DNA of 64,000 nt from Sphingomonas xinjiangensis (GCF_014199255.1 NZ_JACIJF010000001.1:310001-374000), one strand, 5' to 3'; positions 28,178 to 37,238 are shown, numbered from the stretch's first letter. Notes: generated from the letters alone by a model not told the origin. Numbers and translations: made by a program.

Positions 28178-29547
28178 GTCGTCATCTCCTTGGGAGGCAC
28201 TTCGAGATCGGCCGGAGGATCAAAGGTGCGAGCCCGCCTTAGTTCCGGGAATAGCTTGGCCCACAGGATCGTGACAAGGATGGCACCGATGCCGCCGCCG
28301 ATCACTGCGGCGACCGGCCCGATCGCTGCGGCGAGGAAGCCGGATTCAGCCTCGCCCAGTTCGTTGGAGCCCGACACGAACAGAGTGGAGACCGCGCCGA
28401 CGCGGCCGCGCATCTCGTCCGGGGTATAAAGCTGGATCAGCGACTGGCGGACATAGACCGAAACCATGTCGGCGGCGCCCAACACGAACAGCGCGGCGAG
28501 CGACAGCAGCACGGCGGGAGCGAGGTCATGGCCGATCGCGGCGGGGCCGAGCGCGGGTAGCAGCAGCGGCGCGGAGGCGCCGAACACCACCGTCGCGAAG
28601 CCGAACACGCCCACCGCGAACAGCATCTTCTTGCCGACTTCGGTCTTCAGCGGGCGCCAGGCGAAGGCGGCGGCGGTGATCACCGCGCCGAGCGCCGGGG
28701 CGGCGCGAAGATGGCCGAGGCCTTCGGAGCCGACCTGGAGCACGTCGCGGGCATAGACCGGCAGCATCGCGGTGGCGCCGCCGAGCAGCACCGCGAACAG
28801 ATCGAGCGAGATCGCGCCGAACACGAGCCGGTTGCGACGGACATAGCGCAGGCCGTCGATCATCTGGGCGAAGGGACTGCCCGAGAACTTGACGTTGCTG
28901 CGCGGTACCGGCGTGATGAGGAGAAGCATCGTGAGCGAGAGCAGGAACAGCCCGCCCGAGACGGTGTAGGGCAGCCAGGGCGAGGCGGCGTAGAGATAAC
29001 CGCCGAGCGCGGGCCCGATCACAGTGCCGGCCTGCCAGGAAAGCGAACTGAGCGCGATGGCGGTCGGCAGGATTGCCTTGGGCACGAGGTTGGGGGCAAG
29101 CGCGCCGAGCGCCGGGCCGGCAAAGGCACGGGCGACGCCGAGCAGCGCGGCGATGCCGAACAAGGCAGGCAGGCTTATATTGTCGCTATAGGTCAGCCAG
29201 GCGAGCGACAGCGCGCAGCCAGCCTCGAGTGCGACGGCGGCACGGGCGATCCAGCGGCGGTCGATCTGATCGGCGAGCCAGCCAGCGAACAGCGACAGCA
29301 GCAACAGGGGCAGGAACTGCGCGACGCCGATCAGTCCGAGCTGAAAAGCGGCCTCCTCGATGGTCATCGTCTTGCGGGCGATGTCGTAAACCTGCCAGCC
29401 GATGACGATGACCATCGCCATCTGCGCCAGCGTGGCGGACAGGCGGGCCACCCAATAAGCGCGAAAATTGGGAACGGCGAAAGGATGGCTGGGCATGGCG
29501 GGGTCTTGGCGCTTCGTTGGCGGCTCTGCAATCGCGGATTGCTGCAT
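28174..29547 (-). CDS. MFS transporter, DHA3/EntS-like
   Basis: A 457-residue inner-membrane transporter with about 12 hydrophobic segments. The N-terminal block [20 protein letters not shown] and the loop ADQIDRRW are typical of the TCR_MFS/EntS group, which export siderophores or drugs. The loop [21 protein letters not shown] is also characteristic. The first ATG (29547) lies four bases after the stop of the other MFS gene; an in-frame ATG at 29496 is a possible alternative. Neither has a good ribosome site, so translation may depend on coupling. Its TGA overlaps the cysK ATG. Substrate unknown. Confidence 0.85.
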   Translation of the reverse strand: MQQSAIAEPPTKRQDPAMPSHPFAVPNFRAYWVARLSATLAQMAMVIVIGWQVYDIARKTMTIEEAAFQLGLIGVAQFLPLLLLSLFAGWLADQIDRRWIARAAVALEAGCALSLAWLTYSDNISLPALFGIAALLGVARAFAGPALGALAPNLVPKAILPTAIALSSLSWQAGTVIGPALGGYLYAASPWLPYTVSGGLFLLSLTMLLLITPVPRSNVKFSGSPFAQMIDGLRYVRRNRLVFGAISLDLFAVLLGGATAMLPVYARDVLQVGSEGLGHLRAAPALGAVITAAAFAWRPLKTEVGKKMLFAVGVFGFATVVFGASAPLLLPALGPAAIGHDLAPAVLLSLAALFVLGAADMVSVYVRQSLIQLYTPDEMRGRVGAVSTLFVSGSNELGEAESGFLAAAIGPVAAVIGGGIGAILVTILWAKLFPELRRARTFDPPADLEVPPKEMTT

Positions 29548-29551
29548 CGCG

Positions 29552-30943
29552 TCAGCGGACCTGGGCGGGCTGGGCGGCGGCGGTTTCTTCCTGAGGCGGG
29601 TTGCGTATCGCGGGGTTGAGGCGGGCGATGCTGCACAGTCCGGCGACCAGCGCTAGTGCTGCGGCGGTGAGCGGCGGGATGGTGCCGCCGCCCAGGCCCA
29701 TGGCCAGCAGCGCGGCGACCAGCGTGGCGCCGGTGGTCTGGCCTACCATCCGAGTGGTGGAGATGAGGCCGCCGGCCGCCGCCGCGCGCTGTACCGGTGC
29801 CGAGCCGATGATAAGGCGCGCATTGGGGGAGAGGAACAGGCCAAAGCCCCCGCCGCTGAGCGACATGCGCCAGGCGATGTCGAACCAGCTGGGATCGGCG
29901 GGGAGGAAGGCGAGCGAGACCAGGCCGGTGATCGCGACCGCCATGCCGATGCCGCCAAGCGCGCCGGCGGGATAGCGGTCCGACAGCGCGCCGGCGAGCG
30001 GGGCGACGATCATCGTGGTGAGCGGCCAAGGGGCGAGCACCGCGCCGACCTCCGACGGCGCGAAGCCATAGACGTGCTGAAGGCGGAAGGGGAGCGAAAG
30101 CAAGGTCGTCATCGTGGCGATGAAGGCGGTGAATGCGCCGAGCGTGGAGAGCGCGAGCACCGGGCGGCTGAGCAAATCGATCGGCAGGATCGGGCGCGGC
30201 TCGTCGCGTTCGCGGCGCACGAACAGGATAGCGATGATCAAGCCGGCGGCGACCACGCCCGCCGACACGACGGGGCTGTCGCCATGGACCGCGCTTTCGA
30301 GGCCGCCAATGACCAGCCCGAACATGGCTGCGCAGAGCAGCGCGCCAAGCAGGTCGAACGGCTCGGTGCTGCGTTCCGACTCAGGCAATGCGCGGCCGAG
30401 CAGCAGGCTGAGGATCGCGAAGGGTACCGCCGAGGCGAACACCCAAGGCCAAGGACCGACCGCGAGAACGAGCCCGCCGAGCGTTGGGGCGAGCGCGGCG
30501 GCGCTGGACACCACCACCGAGTTGATGCCGAGGCCACGGCCGAGCTGTTCGGGCGGATAGACGCGGCGGATCAGCGCGGAGGCGACGCTGAGCGTGGCGG
30601 CGGCGCCCATTGCCTGAGCGGCGCGGACGATGAGGAGGAAGGGCAGGCTTTTGGCGAAGAAGCACAGGATCGTCGCGGCGGTGAAGACCAGCTGTCCGAT
30701 CTGGTAGAGCCGCTTGAGGCCGATGCGGTCGCCCAGGCCCGAGAATGGGAGGAGCAGCATCACCAGCACGAGTTGGTACACCGTTACCACCGACACTGCC
30801 GAGGCGGGATCGACGTGCAGGTCGCGGGCGATGGTGGGCAGTGCCACGGTCGCAATCGCGCCGTCGATCACCACCAGCGCGGTGCCGCAGGAGATCGCGG
30901 CGACGGCCTGGACGCGGCGGCGCAGCGCGGGAGCTTCTGTCAT
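29552..30943 (-). CDS. MFS transporter, DHA2 (14-helix) drug-efflux type
   Basis: A 463-residue transporter with about 14 hydrophobic segments. Motif D1-like ALVVIDGAIATVALPTIARDL near the start and GDRIGLKRLYQ in the first cytoplasmic loop are hallmarks of DHA2 proton antiporters such as QacA/EmrB. Motif C-like GLGINSVVVSSAAALAPTLG lies in helix 5. It heads a three-gene minus-strand unit, DHA2 - DHA3 - cysK, with spacers of 4 bases and a 4-base overlap. Substrates may be toxic organic cations, but this is not readable from the sequence. Confidence 0.87.
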   Translation of the reverse strand: MTEAPALRRRVQAVAAISCGTALVVIDGAIATVALPTIARDLHVDPASAVSVVTVYQLVLVMLLLPFSGLGDRIGLKRLYQIGQLVFTAATILCFFAKSLPFLLIVRAAQAMGAAATLSVASALIRRVYPPEQLGRGLGINSVVVSSAAALAPTLGGLVLAVGPWPWVFASAVPFAILSLLLGRALPESERSTEPFDLLGALLCAAMFGLVIGGLESAVHGDSPVVSAGVVAAGLIIAILFVRRERDEPRPILPIDLLSRPVLALSTLGAFTAFIATMTTLLSLPFRLQHVYGFAPSEVGAVLAPWPLTTMIVAPLAGALSDRYPAGALGGIGMAVAITGLVSLAFLPADPSWFDIAWRMSLSGGGFGLFLSPNARLIIGSAPVQRAAAAGGLISTTRMVGQTTGATLVAALLAMGLGGGTIPPLTAAALALVAGLCSIARLNPAIRNPPQEETAAAQPAQVR

Positions 30944-31015
30944 CGGCTGCTCAAGGCATGAGCGGCGCGGCGGTTCCGCTTCAGAGCGCCGGGCGACGCT
31001 CCCCTCGCTTACGGC

Positions 31016-31555
31016 TTAGCGGCAGCGGACCTGCTGCTGGTTGCGCTGCACCTGGTTGCCGAGCGCGCCGCCGGCGATGGCGCCCAGCAGCGTGCCGACG
31101 GTGCTCGAACGGCGGCCGGCGATGACGTTGCCGAACAGGCCGCCAGCAGCGGCGCCGACGATCAGGCCTGTGGTGCCGTCGGGACGCTCGCAATAATAGC
31201 GGCCGTCATTGCCGCGATAAACGCGGTCGTCCGTGCGCAGCACGCGCTCCTGATAGTTGCCGGCGCGATAGTCACGGGCGGGATCGTAGTCGGGATCGTC
31301 GTAACGGCCATCGTCATAGCCCGGGCGCGGCGGCGGATTGTTGCTCCAGCTTGGCTGCGATCCGCGGAAGCGGCGATAGCGCTCCAGCGCCTGCTGGAAC
31401 GTATCATATTCGGTGTCGAAGCGGCGCTGCGCGGCGTCGAAGCGCGCTTCCTCGTCCTGCGAATAGCGCGCGCTGTCGCCCGTCTGCGCGGCGGCGGGGC
31501 TGGCGGCGGCGATCGTCGCGGCAGCGATGGCGGCAAAGCCATACAGGTGTTTCAT
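31016..31555 (-). CDS. Glycine-zipper surface protein (17 kDa antigen-like)
   Basis: A 179-residue exported protein with signal peptide MKHLYGFAAIAAATIAAASPAAAQ. The middle (about 30-110) is charged with Arg-, Asp- and Tyr-rich repeats. The C-terminal domain (about 130-175) has a glycine zipper with GLIVGAAAGGLFGNVIAG and GTLLGAIAGGALGNQV, the 2TM signature of the rickettsial 17 kDa antigen family, expected to insert in the outer membrane. ATG 31555 is preceded by GGAAGGAGAG, a strong ribosome site. A frame open to 32152 upstream is not coding. Confidence 0.82.
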   Translation of the reverse strand: MKHLYGFAAIAAATIAAASPAAAQTGDSARYSQDEEARFDAAQRRFDTEYDTFQQALERYRRFRGSQPSWSNNPPPRPGYDDGRYDDPDYDPARDYRAGNYQERVLRTDDRVYRGNDGRYYCERPDGTTGLIVGAAAGGLFGNVIAGRRSSTVGTLLGAIAGGALGNQVQRNQQQVRCR

Positions 31556-31795
31556 CAACGCTCTCCTTCCTTGAGCGGCCACGATGGCCTTGAGCGAGCA
31601 GATCGGCCAGCGCGGGTGAAGCACGGCTGAACGCGTGAACGCCCGACGCACGCGGCTGCTCCAGCGCGCAAAGTCAGTTAATCCGGCATGTGCGGGCTGC
31701 ACTATCGGCGAGATGTAGCTAGGAAGGGATTGCTGCGGCATGGAACACAGTCGTCCGGACTTGTTGCAGCGCAGCAAAGGACGCATAGCACGGGC

Positions 31796-32146
31796 ATGAA
31801 GTTGACGACGCAAGCCGATACCTCCTCTCAGCCCAGCACCAGCACGCTCCTCGTGCTGGAAGCGATCGTGCGCCTGCGCTGCCTGTCGGCCGAGTATAAC
31901 CGCACGCGCATGATCCTGGCGCCGCACATCCTCTACACTCGCGACGACAAGCTGTACGTCGACGGCGTGGTTATCGTTCGCGAAGGCATGATCCCGCGCG
32001 AGGAGAAGATGGGGACGTTCAAGCTCGATGGGCTGAAGGAACTGAACCTGTTGGAGCGGGCGTTTGCGATCAGCGCGCTGTTCGACTCGACGCTCGACAA
32101 ATATCAGGGCGTGACGCTGATGGGCGTGGAGCCGCAGGCGGGTTGA
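31796..32146 (+). CDS. Small stand-alone WYL-like domain protein
   Basis: A 116-residue protein. Residues about 20-100 read as the beta-rich core of a WYL ligand-sensing domain: RLRCLSAEYNRTRMILAPHI, LYTRDDKLYVDGVVI and LGTFKLDGLKEL-like GTFKLDGLKEL echo the r.v.P..L....g.wYl.a and rtFrLdRI blocks. There is no N-terminal helix-turn-helix, unlike most WYL regulators. The family call is by eye and may be wrong. ATG 31796 is chosen because upstream residues look non-coding. It stands alone, divergent from the glycine-zipper gene with a 240-base spacer. Confidence 0.6.
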   Translation: MKLTTQADTSSQPSTSTLLVLEAIVRLRCLSAEYNRTRMILAPHILYTRDDKLYVDGVVIVREGMIPREEKMGTFKLDGLKELNLLERAFAISALFDSTLDKYQGVTLMGVEPQAG

Positions 32147-32215
32147 CCGCACGGCCCGGCGGAATGCCGGGCGGCGTCAGTTCAAGCGGTTTTGATACCG
32201 GTGCAGGCCCCGCGC

Positions 32216-32578
32216 TCAGGCGCGGGCTGCAGCACGCTCCGCAATGGCGTTCTCGACCGCGCGAAGCCCCTCGATGCTGGCGACGGCCAGATCGAGTGGA
32301 CGGCCACCGAGCGTTTCATCGAAGCTGTTGAGGAATTCGCGCGCCGCATCGGTGCCGCCCAGCTTTTCCCAGGCCAGCATGGTGATGCGGCCCTGGCGCT
32401 CGGCGCTTTCGGGCGACAGGCGGTTTTCAGTGAAGCGCTTGCGGAAAGGCTTGCGGGCCGGGCGCTGGTCCTCGGCGGACTCGTGCACATCCGGCTCCTC
32501 GCCAGCGTCCATGATCGGCCGGTCTTCGGCCGAATCCTTCGGCGCGATCGGCTGCGTTTCGTCCTCGTCGCGATCCAT
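32216..32578 (-). CDS. MbcA/ParS/Xre antitoxin-like protein (DUF2384-type), coupled to infA
   Basis: A 120-residue protein. The first 60 residues are acidic and probably disordered. The C-terminal half, QGRITMLAWEKLGGTDAARE, then FLNSFDETLGGRPLDLAVAS and EGLRAVENAIAE, follows the DUF2384 pattern (long helix, then LGGxxPLDLLxTExGxxxVxxxL). In RES-Xre and ParS modules that domain binds the toxin. No Xre helix-turn-helix and no RES-type toxin are seen nearby. The ATG shares a base with the infA stop (TGATG), so it is made from infA mRNA; a TTG one codon earlier is less likely. Function unknown. Confidence 0.7.
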   Translation of the reverse strand: MDRDEDETQPIAPKDSAEDRPIMDAGEEPDVHESAEDQRPARKPFRKRFTENRLSPESAERQGRITMLAWEKLGGTDAAREFLNSFDETLGGRPLDLAVASIEGLRAVENAIAERAAARA

Positions 32579-32841
32579 CAACGACGGTTCCCGCGGCGCG
32601 CACCGCCAAAGCCGGTGCCCTGCACGCGCTCACGATAGACAAGGCGGCCCTTGTCGAGATCATAAGGCGACATCTCGACCATCACGCGATCGCCGACGAT
32701 CGAGCGGATGCGGAACTTGCGCATCTTGCCCGCGGTGTACACGACGATGCGGTGATCGTTCTCCAGCTTCACGCGAAAGCGGCCGTCCGGCAGGATTTCC
32801 TCGATCATGCCGTCGAGCGTCATCAGTTCTTCTTTGGCCAT
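32578..32841 (-). CDS. infA: Translation initiation factor IF-1
   Basis: An 87-residue OB-fold protein that binds the ribosomal A site during initiation. The core [20 protein letters not shown], then [10 protein letters not shown] and [20 protein letters not shown], followed by [11 protein letters not shown], is canonical. The usual protein ends near residue 72; here a basic Gly/Arg-rich tail of about 15 residues follows ([13 protein letters not shown]). The ATG shares bases with the stop of the small upstream ORF (TAATG), and its TGA overlaps the next gene. AGGC lies about nine bases before the start. Confidence 0.95.
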   Translation of the reverse strand: MAKEELMTLDGMIEEILPDGRFRVKLENDHRIVVYTAGKMRKFRIRSIVGDRVMVEMSPYDLDKGRLVYRERVQGTGFGGARRGNRR

Positions 32842-33005
32842 TAAGCAGTTGCCTCTGTTGTTGCGGATGCGCGCTGAAGTTCGGTGATACGGTGGCCATA
32901 GGCAATGGCCAATCCACGATGTGCAACACGTGCTTCGCAGCAAGCGGCGGCATCGGAGCGCATCAGCGAAACCTGCTGGCGGTATAGGAGCTGGTTGAGG
33001 TCCAT
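32841..33005 (-). CDS. 54-residue hypothetical protein coupled to infA
   Basis: An open frame of 54 residues ([53 protein letters not shown]). It predicts two helices separated by a Cys-Cys pair and carries several His/Arg residues. CGGGAG lies eight bases before its ATG, a good ribosome site, and its TAA overlaps the infA ATG (TAATG). This supports real coding. I have no function for it; it could also act mainly as a leader that couples translation into infA. Confidence 0.65.
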   Translation of the reverse strand: MDLNQLLYRQQVSLMRSDAAACCEARVAHRGLAIAYGHRITELQRASATTEATA

Positions 33006-33229
33006 ATCGCGGACTCCCGGACTGTAGACGGGAGCGCGGATGGTCTCTCAGTCATTGGCGCCTACGTGCGGTGTTGCCAGTGATGATGCGTATATAGGGC
33101 GTGAGGTGTGGAATGTCGAGCTATGGTAGCGCGGGCTGAGGTTCGTGATACGCGTTCCTGTGCGTGCGCTTCCATGCTCTGTCGCCCCAATTGCAGCGGC
33201 TCGATCGCGGAAACAGGCGGGCAGCAGAG

Positions 33230-33850
33230 CTACGCGGCAACCAGCGCCTCTTGTTCAATGAAAGGTCTTACGACCGATAGCGCTCGATCGGTATAAAGTG
33301 CCTTTTCACCCACTGGTGCGACATAGTGCATCGCTTCTTCCGCATCGCGGACCGACGCGCCACGCGCGATCATCCATGTCGCGAGGTACTGTGAGGCAAG
33401 ACAACCGCCGGCGGTCGCTACATTGCCATGCGCGACGAAGGGAGCGTCGACCACCGTCACCCCTGCTTCGATCACCCATGGCTTGGTCGTGAGGTCGGTA
33501 CAGGCAGGAAGGTTGCCAATGAGGCCCAGCTTCGCAAGCAGCAACGTCCCCGAGCATTGTGCGCCTATAAGTTGGCGGGCGGGATCGAGCCTTATCCGGG
33601 AAAGCATCCCCGCATCGCGGGCAATTTCCCCTGACTTGATGCCACTGCCGATCAAGACCGCGTCAGCTTCGGCTGCAAACTCCAAGGGCCTCTGGCGCCG
33701 AACGGTAACGCCGTTCATCGACGTGACCTCCTGGGTTGGCGAGGTGATGTGCGCGATCCATCCTTGCGCGCGCATACGGTTCAGGATTGCCGCCGCGACG
33801 AAGGAGTCGAGCTCGTTGAACCCGTCAAACGTTAAAACGGCAATCTGCAC
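33230..33850 (-). CDS. DJ-1/PfpI family protein
   Basis: A 206-residue protein of the GATase1-like fold. The start MQIAVLTFDGFNELDSFVAA, with Glu in NELD, matches the family, and the nucleophile elbow LIGAQCSGTLLLAKLG gives Cys99. His follows in ATAGGCLASQYL-adjacent sequence, less clearly. Members include deglycase/chaperone-type proteins, isocyanide hydratases and amidase-like regulators without the HTH. With length near 206 and no AraC domain, it is closest to the isonitrile hydratase/ThiJ type. Function remains open. It lies 224 bases upstream of the small infA-linked ORF with no other gene between them. Confidence 0.82.
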   Translation of the reverse strand: MQIAVLTFDGFNELDSFVAAAILNRMRAQGWIAHITSPTQEVTSMNGVTVRRQRPLEFAAEADAVLIGSGIKSGEIARDAGMLSRIRLDPARQLIGAQCSGTLLLAKLGLIGNLPACTDLTTKPWVIEAGVTVVDAPFVAHGNVATAGGCLASQYLATWMIARGASVRDAEEAMHYVAPVGEKALYTDRALSVVRPFIEQEALVAA

Positions 33851-33986
33851 GGTCGTCCCCTTGGCTAACGCTAGGGGAGCTACATAGCTGGGATCCGCCT
33901 AGAATGCATGCCGGCTTTCAGGCAGCATGACTTGCCAACGGCGTGAGACTTGGCAGCGGCGCGCGGGGGGCAGATCTCCCCGAGGG

Positions 33987-34226
33987 TCAGCTGTCGGCGT
34001 TACGCGCGCGGTCCGGCCGTTGCTCGGTGCCGTGTTCGAGCGTGTGGCCCTTGCGGACGCGCGTGTTCGCGTCGGGCTCGGCGACTTCGGTGAGATCGGC
34101 TTCGGTCGCGATGTCGCGCGCCAGATTGCCGCCTGCCATGCTGCCGCCAGCGGCCCCGGTCTCCAGATTGTCGATCATCGCGCTGTCATCGGTGTCGCGC
34201 GCGGTTTCGGTACGTGGGTTTTCCAT
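33987..34226 (-). CDS. Small acidic hydrophilic protein, unknown function
   Basis: A 79-residue protein, rich in Asp, Glu, Thr and Ala, with no hydrophobic segment, probably disordered (MENPRTETARDTDDSAMIDN at the start; VRKGHTLEHGTEQRPDRARN near the end). AGAGGAAACGGAAG precedes the ATG, a good ribosome site. I do not recognise a domain. Codon use is as in neighbours. It lies between a DJ-1 gene and acylphosphatase, 52 bases from the latter. Confidence 0.6.
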   Translation of the reverse strand: MENPRTETARDTDDSAMIDNLETGAAGGSMAGGNLARDIATEADLTEVAEPDANTRVRKGHTLEHGTEQRPDRARNADS

Positions 34227-34278
34227 CTTCCGTTTCCTCTCACGGAGTTAATCGTCCGGAGAGGCCGCCTGTTCCGTG

Positions 34279-34557
34279 TCACGCGGTGAAGCGTTTGGTA
34301 AAACCCTTATGGCCGCGTTCCTCGTCCGCCGGGAAGTTCTCGACATGGTCCACCCGCGCCAGCGGTGACCCCTCGCGGCATTCCTTCACCAGTGTTTGAA
34401 GCGATGCATCTTCACCCGCCGCGAAGATCTCGACGCGACCATCCTTCAGATTACGGACATAGCCGGTTAACCCCAGGCCCTGCGCTGTGCGCACCACCCA
34501 GTCGCGATAGCCGACGCCCTGAACGCGTCCCGACACGAAAATACGCTGTGTCGCCAT
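34279..34557 (-). CDS. acyP: Acylphosphatase
   Basis: A 92-residue enzyme that hydrolyses acyl phosphates such as carbamoyl phosphate. The phosphate-binding loop and catalytic Arg lie in VSGRVQGVGYRDWV near residue 20, and the catalytic Asn in GYVRNLKDGRVEI. The C-terminal HVENFP block is also typical. ATG 34557 is preferred over the frame start nine codons before it, because GGTGGGGACT sits directly upstream. Length is normal for the family. Confidence 0.93.
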   Translation of the reverse strand: MATQRIFVSGRVQGVGYRDWVVRTAQGLGLTGYVRNLKDGRVEIFAAGEDASLQTLVKECREGSPLARVDHVENFPADEERGHKGFTKRFTA

Positions 34558-34663
34558 AGTCCCCACCCTTATCTTGAACGCCACGCCGGCTCGTAACTCT
34601 CTCTCGCAACAGCCAAAAGAACGCTACCCGCGCGCATGCGGTTCGCCGCGTCTGCGGCACGCG

Positions 34664-35140
34664 TCAAGGGTAGCGGACGGTCATCACTTCATATTCGCGC
34701 TCGCCGCCCGGAAGCGTCACGCGGCGCAGGTCACCCACGCCGGCGCCGCGCAAGGCCCGGGCGATCGGCGCATTCCAGCCGATCCGTCCCTGCGCGGCAT
34801 CCGCTTCGTCGTCGCCCACCAGGGTGACGGTGCGATGATTGTCTTCCTCGTCCGCAATCGTCACGGTCGCTCCGAAGAACACCCGGCCGCGATCCTCCTG
34901 CATGGCGGGATCGACCACCTTGGCGGCTTTCATCCGCCTGGCGAGCCAGCCCAGACGGCGGTCGATCTCGCGGAGTCTTTTGCGGCCATAGAGATAGTCG
35001 CCATTCTCCGAACGGTCGCCATTTCCCGCTGCCCAGGAAATGACCTCAACGATGTGCGGCCGCTCGGTGCCGAACAGCGCGTCATATTCCGCCTTCAGCG
35101 CGGCATAGCCGGCCGGCGTGATGTAGTTGGGCCGATCCAT
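34664..35140 (-). CDS. greB: Transcription elongation factor GreB
   Basis: A 158-residue protein that enters the RNA polymerase secondary channel and stimulates transcript cleavage in stalled complexes. The N-terminal coiled coil begins MDRPNYITPAGYAALKAEYD and includes WAAGNGDRSENGDYLYGRKR, holding the acidic tip Asp and Glu. The C-terminal domain carries FGATVTIADEED and LVGDDEADAAQGRI. The DYLYGRKRLREIDRR stretch is GreB-specific as opposed to GreA. It lies 15 bases after the transglycosylase stop on the same strand (upstream gene 35156-37180), so the two may share an mRNA. Confidence 0.93.
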   Translation of the reverse strand: MDRPNYITPAGYAALKAEYDALFGTERPHIVEVISWAAGNGDRSENGDYLYGRKRLREIDRRLGWLARRMKAAKVVDPAMQEDRGRVFFGATVTIADEEDNHRTVTLVGDDEADAAQGRIGWNAPIARALRGAGVGDLRRVTLPGGEREYEVMTVRYP

Positions 35141-35155
35141 CGTCCTTGCGCCGGT

Positions 35156-37180
35156 TCAGCCCGGCCGGTTCTTGCCCAGATACCAGCTGAGGTTCGCCGG
35201 CCCCAGGCTGCGTGCCCGTTGCGGGTTCAGCAGGTCGTACACGACTGCATTTTCCAGCACGCGCTGCACATAGTTCTTGGTCTCGAAATAAGGGATCTGT
35301 TCGACCCAGCGGATCATATCGCCACCGGGCAGGCGGGGATCACCGTTGAGGCGGATCCACTTGTTCACGTTGCCCGGACCGGCATTGTATGCCGCCACCG
35401 CAAGCGGATAGCTGCCGTACAGCGCGAACATGCGCTGGAAATAGCTCGATCCCAGCTGGATGTTGTAGTTGGTGTCGCTGTTCAGCGCTTCGCGATTATA
35501 GCCGAGCCCGAGCTTGCTCGCGGCCTCCGCCGCGGTGCCCGGCATCAACTGCATCAGGCCGCGTGCGCCCGCATGGCTGACCGCGTCGCGATTGAACTGG
35601 CTTTCCTGCCGGGCGATTGCGTGGATGATCGTCCAATAATTGTTCTGGCTTTCCGGAACCGAGACCGACGGGAAGCCGGCGGCGGTATAGTCGGAAAGAC
35701 CGTTTTCGAGCGCGCTGCGGCCGACCATCACGCCCAGATCGGGCCTGCCGATAGTGCGCGAGAGTTCGGCGGCAAGGACGTGATCCGTGTCGGTGGTGGC
35801 GTCGCGAGCGATCTGGCGGATGAACTGGTCCTGGTCGCCGCGCCGGCCCTGCGCACCGAGTAGCTGTGCGGCGCGCACGGTTTCGCGGCGGAAAAAGGCG
35901 TCGCGCGTCGGCGCGTCGACGATCCGGTTGCTCAGGTTTGTCGGCGCGCGCAGTGGGCGGCTGGTGCGTTCGAGCGCGAGCTGGCCGTAATACAAATCGG
36001 GGAAGCCGGCTGCGCGGGCATAAAAGCCCTGCGCTGCCGCGGCGTCGCCAGCGGCTTCGGCGGCACGGCCCGCCCAGTACAGCCCCTTGGACCGAGTCTG
36101 TGGCGTCTTGGACCCGCGCGAATAGCGTTCGAACATGCCGACCGCGTCCTGGGGACGCCGCAAGTCGTACATCGCCGTGGTGCCGGCGAGCCAGGTGAGG
36201 CTGGTATAATCGTCGCGCTCGCCAAGTGGCATGTCGGCGACGCTCGCGCCGGGCGGTACCGCGTCGTCCACGCGGCTGGCGATCTGATAGGCGAGGGTGA
36301 ACCGCCCGTCTGCCGCTGCGCCGCGGGCGGCGGTAAGCAGCACCTCATACCAGTTCTCAAGATCTCCGGGAGGGGAAGCGAGCACCGGACGGTTCGCCAG
36401 CGACTCCCGTGAAGCAGGGCTTTGGCCAGTGTCGCGCAGCCAAGTGGCGCGGTCCGCGAGGAGACCGGCGTCATTGCGGGCAATGGCGAGTGCTGCGGCG
36501 CCACGCGCATCTGCATCCACGGCACGGGTGCGATAGGCCAGCCGCGCATCGAAGATCGGGCGGCGGGCAGAGGAGACGAAGCCGATCTGCCGCTGTGCGT
36601 CGCCGGTCCTGCCGCGCCACAACAGCATGTCCATTCGTGCGTCGTGATCAGCCGGGGTCAGCGCGCCCAGGAAGGTGCCGCTCAGCCGCGCTTCGTCGTT
36701 CGGGCGCAGCACGCCCATGCGCCAGGCCCGGCGTGCCTGATCATCGGCCTCGGCGCGCCGGCCGGACGCGGCGAGTGCCTCCGCATAACGCAGATGACCG
36801 GCGGCGGTGCGCGGCGCGAATCGTTCGAAGAAGCGCACGACCAGGCCCGGCATGGCGGCGCCGCTGTCCAGCACCGTCTCCGCCGCGGACTGGCGGCTGG
36901 TTTCGCCCGGCCAGCCGGGATGCGCGAGCAGGAAATTGGCATAATCGGAGAACGGCAAATTGTCGGATTGTTGCAGCCGCTTCCACTCGTTCAGCGACGC
37001 GTCCAGCGGATCGCTTCGCGCGGCACTGGGCACGGGCTGAACCATCGGCCCGCCGGTCTGCCCGACTGCCTGGCGCACCCATCGGATATGCGCCTGAGTC
37101 AGATCGGAGGTCGCCGCCAGCCCGGATACGCCGGCCAGCAGGAAAACGCTTTTGAGTACAGGCCCCACCATACTGGACAT
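35156..37180 (-). CDS. Soluble-type lytic murein transglycosylase
   Basis: A 674-residue periplasmic enzyme that cuts the glycan strands of peptidoglycan, forming 1,6-anhydro ends. After a short hydrophobic N-terminus (GPVLKSVFLLAGVSGLAA, likely a signal), residues 60-480 form an alpha-helical superhelix with tetratricopeptide-like repeats. The SLT catalytic domain at about 505-640 contains IIHAIARQESQFNRDAVSHA with catalytic Glu in QES, GARGLMQLMPGTA and VAAYNAGPGNVNKW. The start at 37180 (MSSMVGPVLK) is preferred to a frame open to 37513, which would overlap dapA. It is divergent from dapA with 58 bases between starts. Confidence 0.92.
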   Translation of the reverse strand: MSSMVGPVLKSVFLLAGVSGLAATSDLTQAHIRWVRQAVGQTGGPMVQPVPSAARSDPLDASLNEWKRLQQSDNLPFSDYANFLLAHPGWPGETSRQSAAETVLDSGAAMPGLVVRFFERFAPRTAAGHLRYAEALAASGRRAEADDQARRAWRMGVLRPNDEARLSGTFLGALTPADHDARMDMLLWRGRTGDAQRQIGFVSSARRPIFDARLAYRTRAVDADARGAAALAIARNDAGLLADRATWLRDTGQSPASRESLANRPVLASPPGDLENWYEVLLTAARGAAADGRFTLAYQIASRVDDAVPPGASVADMPLGERDDYTSLTWLAGTTAMYDLRRPQDAVGMFERYSRGSKTPQTRSKGLYWAGRAAEAAGDAAAAQGFYARAAGFPDLYYGQLALERTSRPLRAPTNLSNRIVDAPTRDAFFRRETVRAAQLLGAQGRRGDQDQFIRQIARDATTDTDHVLAAELSRTIGRPDLGVMVGRSALENGLSDYTAAGFPSVSVPESQNNYWTIIHAIARQESQFNRDAVSHAGARGLMQLMPGTAAEAASKLGLGYNREALNSDTNYNIQLGSSYFQRMFALYGSYPLAVAAYNAGPGNVNKWIRLNGDPRLPGGDMIRWVEQIPYFETKNYVQRVLENAVVYDLLNPQRARSLGPANLSWYLGKNRPG

Positions 37181-37238
37181 GATACGAGATCGCCGCCTAT
37201 CTGCCAGTCCCCCAAATGCGGTTGAGGAACGATTTTCC

